Under the pieces are notes generated by a model, which was not told the origin of the DNA, did not search any database, and was given only the letters and a program-made list of their open reading frames with translations. Both the position numbers and the translations under genes were made by a program. From Datnioides undecimradiatus (Eukaryota > Chordata > Actinopteri > Lobotiformes > Datnioididae): DNA of 64,000 nt. Positions 61,759-64,000 of the stretch are shown in pieces. The DNA lies in assembly GCA_008933995.1 (NCBI GenBank), contig WARS01000012.1, positions 8,038,501-8,102,500 on the forward strand, given 5' to 3'. Every line of letters starts with the position of its first letter. Position 1 is the first letter of the stretch.

Positions 61759-64000
61759 GTAAGCCCGAATTTGTCGCTCCTGTCAACTCTGGGTAATTGG
61801 ACTTCTCCACACTTGTGTCTGTGGGTACCAAACACCAACTTGCTCTTTACACACTAGCATTGTTCCTTGTCATGTGACTGCCATATTGGCTCTGTGGTTC
61901 ATACTGAACTGGAAGCTCATGATTCTCTTGCCTGTGATTTCCTCATGTCACATCTTATGCTGTATACTGCCACTGTAAAGGTTACTTTCTATGTGTAGCA
62001 TACAGTTCACACACACTCACAGATGCACAGACACACTCTGTACTGTTAAGAGGTACTCTGTTTTGTGGCCTGTATGCCGCCAGTGGTAGGATCAAGTCTA
62101 ATCCTGGGTCTGTTACATCAGAGTTGGAGCTGGCAGCAGGGAGATTTGCTCTGTCATGTTCAAGCGACAAAGACCAAACAAAAACAGCCATTCATCATTA
62201 GGAACTGGCTTGAAGAACTTGGATCATCACTCTGTGAATATAGACTGATTTATTGATTTATGGACTGATTCATCCTCCTTGTGTCAGCTGCAAAACATTA
62301 TGGCAGCCGATGGAATAGTAATTTTTTTCTGTCCTTTTCCCTTTTTTCATTTGATGTTGTTTTGCCGGAATGTTGCCACAATAATGACTGACAGGAAGGA
62401 GCTGAAAAGGTTGGTCAGTCTCTCTCAACCAATCACAGTCTCCAAGAATGTGTCCTGTCCTATTTGGTCTATCCTGCCTGTACAAACTTGCGTTTTCCTT
62501 TCCTGTCCTGTCACGTCATGTCTTGTTCTGTCCGATCCTGTCCCGTCCTTTCCGAACCCTCCTGGCCCGGGGGAAAGGTGATCTCTCTTCCTCCAGACGA
62601 ATGTCTTCCCTCATACCAGCCTCTAAGCGAAAGCAAACAGAATGGTATGTGTACTGAAATGCCAGCCAATGCCCAGAAGAATGCAGACTCCCTCTACCAA
62701 TTGCTGCCTTCATTGGCTGCCCACACCAGAGAGGGTGTGTGTTTTTGTGCACAAACACATATTCACACCCACAGAGGACATCCATGTGTCGTAACTGAGG
62801 ATGACAAGTGGTCTGGCAGACACTTCCCTGTTAGCAACAAGTTTGGCATATGGGTGGTCTGATGGACAAGACTAGGGCTGGCATATTGGTCACATAAAAC
62901 CCTGAGTTCCTTTCTCTTCTTCTGTCTTTCCTCACCTTTTGGTTTGTTTTCCTGGGGAAAGTTATCCCACTGTGTTGAAACGGGCAAAGGCAGCCAGAAA
63001 AGCATGTAGGAATTAAAGTAGGTCAGTTTTCGATTCAGTTTGGCTCTCTGTTTTGTTGTTTAGAGGGCATAAAACCTTATTCACTTCATCTGTTCTTGCT
63101 GAAATGTCACACTTTTTGGAGCTCATATAATTATTCCATTAGCTGCTTCATTTATTCATAGCTGCTTTATTTTGCGATCTGGCAGACGGTACGTGCAGTA
63201 CTTGTACGCAGTCATTTTCCAGCTTCTCTCCCTCACTTTCTCACTCCGTGTCTCTGAGTTAGCAGGCTTGGGGTTTTCATCTCCACGTAAAGTGGTATTT
63301 AACCCTCCCTTTCCCGTCATAATTTAGACCCAGTCTCATACATGGCTTGGGAAGCGGCCCCGGCAGTTGATGTGGAACACATGCCTTTAATGATTCACAC
63401 TCTGTGTGCGGTAGGTCGGTGGTGGCTGCTGAGCGCACTGCCTCTCCCTCTGTCTAGAATGGGACTCCTGTGTTTTTTTTTTCTTCAGTGTTGTACTTTC
63501 TCTCTCCACCTCACACATGGAAACTTCAGGGAAGTTAAAATATGTTGTTTATGCACAGTTGTTGCTGTATAATGGCACTTCTTATTCTCCTTCAAAGCTG
63601 GACAGAGTTGATCAGCTCTTGACACCTTTTTTTCCTGAAACAGACTTTTTTGTCGTTCTCCATGCTGCAGCAGCTTATTCTTTTTTTCAGATTTCCCAAT
63701 GTTAGTTTAGAACTGCCTTCCTGGTGCGGCTGTACTCTAATGCCTCTGAGGGATTTTTGTTCTTTGCTTGTCAAAAAGTTAAGTCTTTGCTGGGATTGTT
63801 TTGCACACTGGGGCTTTCCAGCACTTTGAGTTTCTGATTAACAAATTTTGATTTGTCAAATTTACACAAAACCAAAATTTGGGGAATTATGCTTAAGTAA
63901 ACTTTTTCCAGCTCAGTTGGTATTTTGTGCTGCTGAGCTCATTTATTGTAAGGCATTTGAATAACAAGATACTGTGTGGCATCTTACTTCCTCACCATCA
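61759..64000. other. Right edge, no recognised gene
   Basis: The edge holds a CCTGTC-repeated run at 62,450-62,550 (variants of a five-base TGTCC word), short CA tracts and T-rich sequence. No first coding exon of a retinoic acid receptor or other known protein was seen. Confidence 0.5.
62453..62552 (+). repeat. Degenerate CCTGTC/TGTCCTG simple repeat
   Basis: Repeated words TCCTGTCC, TCCTGCCTG, TCCTGTCCTGTCACGTCATG, TCTTGTTCTGTCC, GATCCTGTCCCGTCC over about 100 bases. Units are diverged; no ends typical of a transposon. Confidence 0.65.

Overview
This looks like nuclear DNA of a ray-finned fish, probably a spiny-rayed (percomorph) teleost. It has compact GT-AG introns of about 75-260 bp in a conserved vertebrate gene, long (GT)n/(CA)n microsatellites, and fragments of several non-autonomous DNA elements that I recognise from teleost genomes. 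Only about 6% of the window is protein coding, and both coding genes lie in the first 8.5 kb on the + strand.

Layout. (1) 1-6.2 kb: the 3' part of a DNA topoisomerase II gene, best read as top2a. Nineteen exons encode the last ~913 residues, from just before the catalytic tyrosine to the stop, followed by a short 3' UTR. (2) 7.6-8.45 kb: an intact single-exon connexin of 283 aa, best matched to gjd3 (connexin 31.9 type). In human, GJD3 is the neighbour of TOP2A on the same strand, so the pair supports both calls. (3) 8.5-43.9 kb: a gene-poor interval of about 35 kb with simple repeats, several DNA-transposon relics, two inverted ~300 bp copies of a degenerate tandem repeat, and AT-rich blocks that look like conserved non-coding DNA. 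(4) 43.97-44.75 kb: a CpG-dense island with a GC box, the likely promoter and first exon of a gene read rightwards. (5) 44.8-64 kb: non-coding sequence resembling a long first intron, with blocks of regulatory appearance (notably 50.6-51.0 and 57.4-58.0 kb) and one well-formed candidate non-coding exon at 61,689-61,758. No coding exon of that gene is visible. By human synteny rara (retinoic acid receptor alpha) is the leading guess, but it is not proven and its orientation would differ from human.

How the parts relate. top2a (cell-cycle DNA decatenation) and gjd3 (gap-junction channel) are functionally unrelated neighbours whose adjacency is ancestral. A CTCF-like motif at 11.1 kb could separate them from the large regulatory interval to the right. 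A compound nuclear-receptor site at 28.4 kb and an everted AGGTCA pair at 55.3 kb lie either side of the CpG island.

Limits. I saw no retroviral, Polinton or other capsid-bearing element, no tRNA or rRNA, and no CRISPR. I found no convincing new protein system; the noteworthy signals are non-coding. Repeat names and conservation claims are from memory and by eye.
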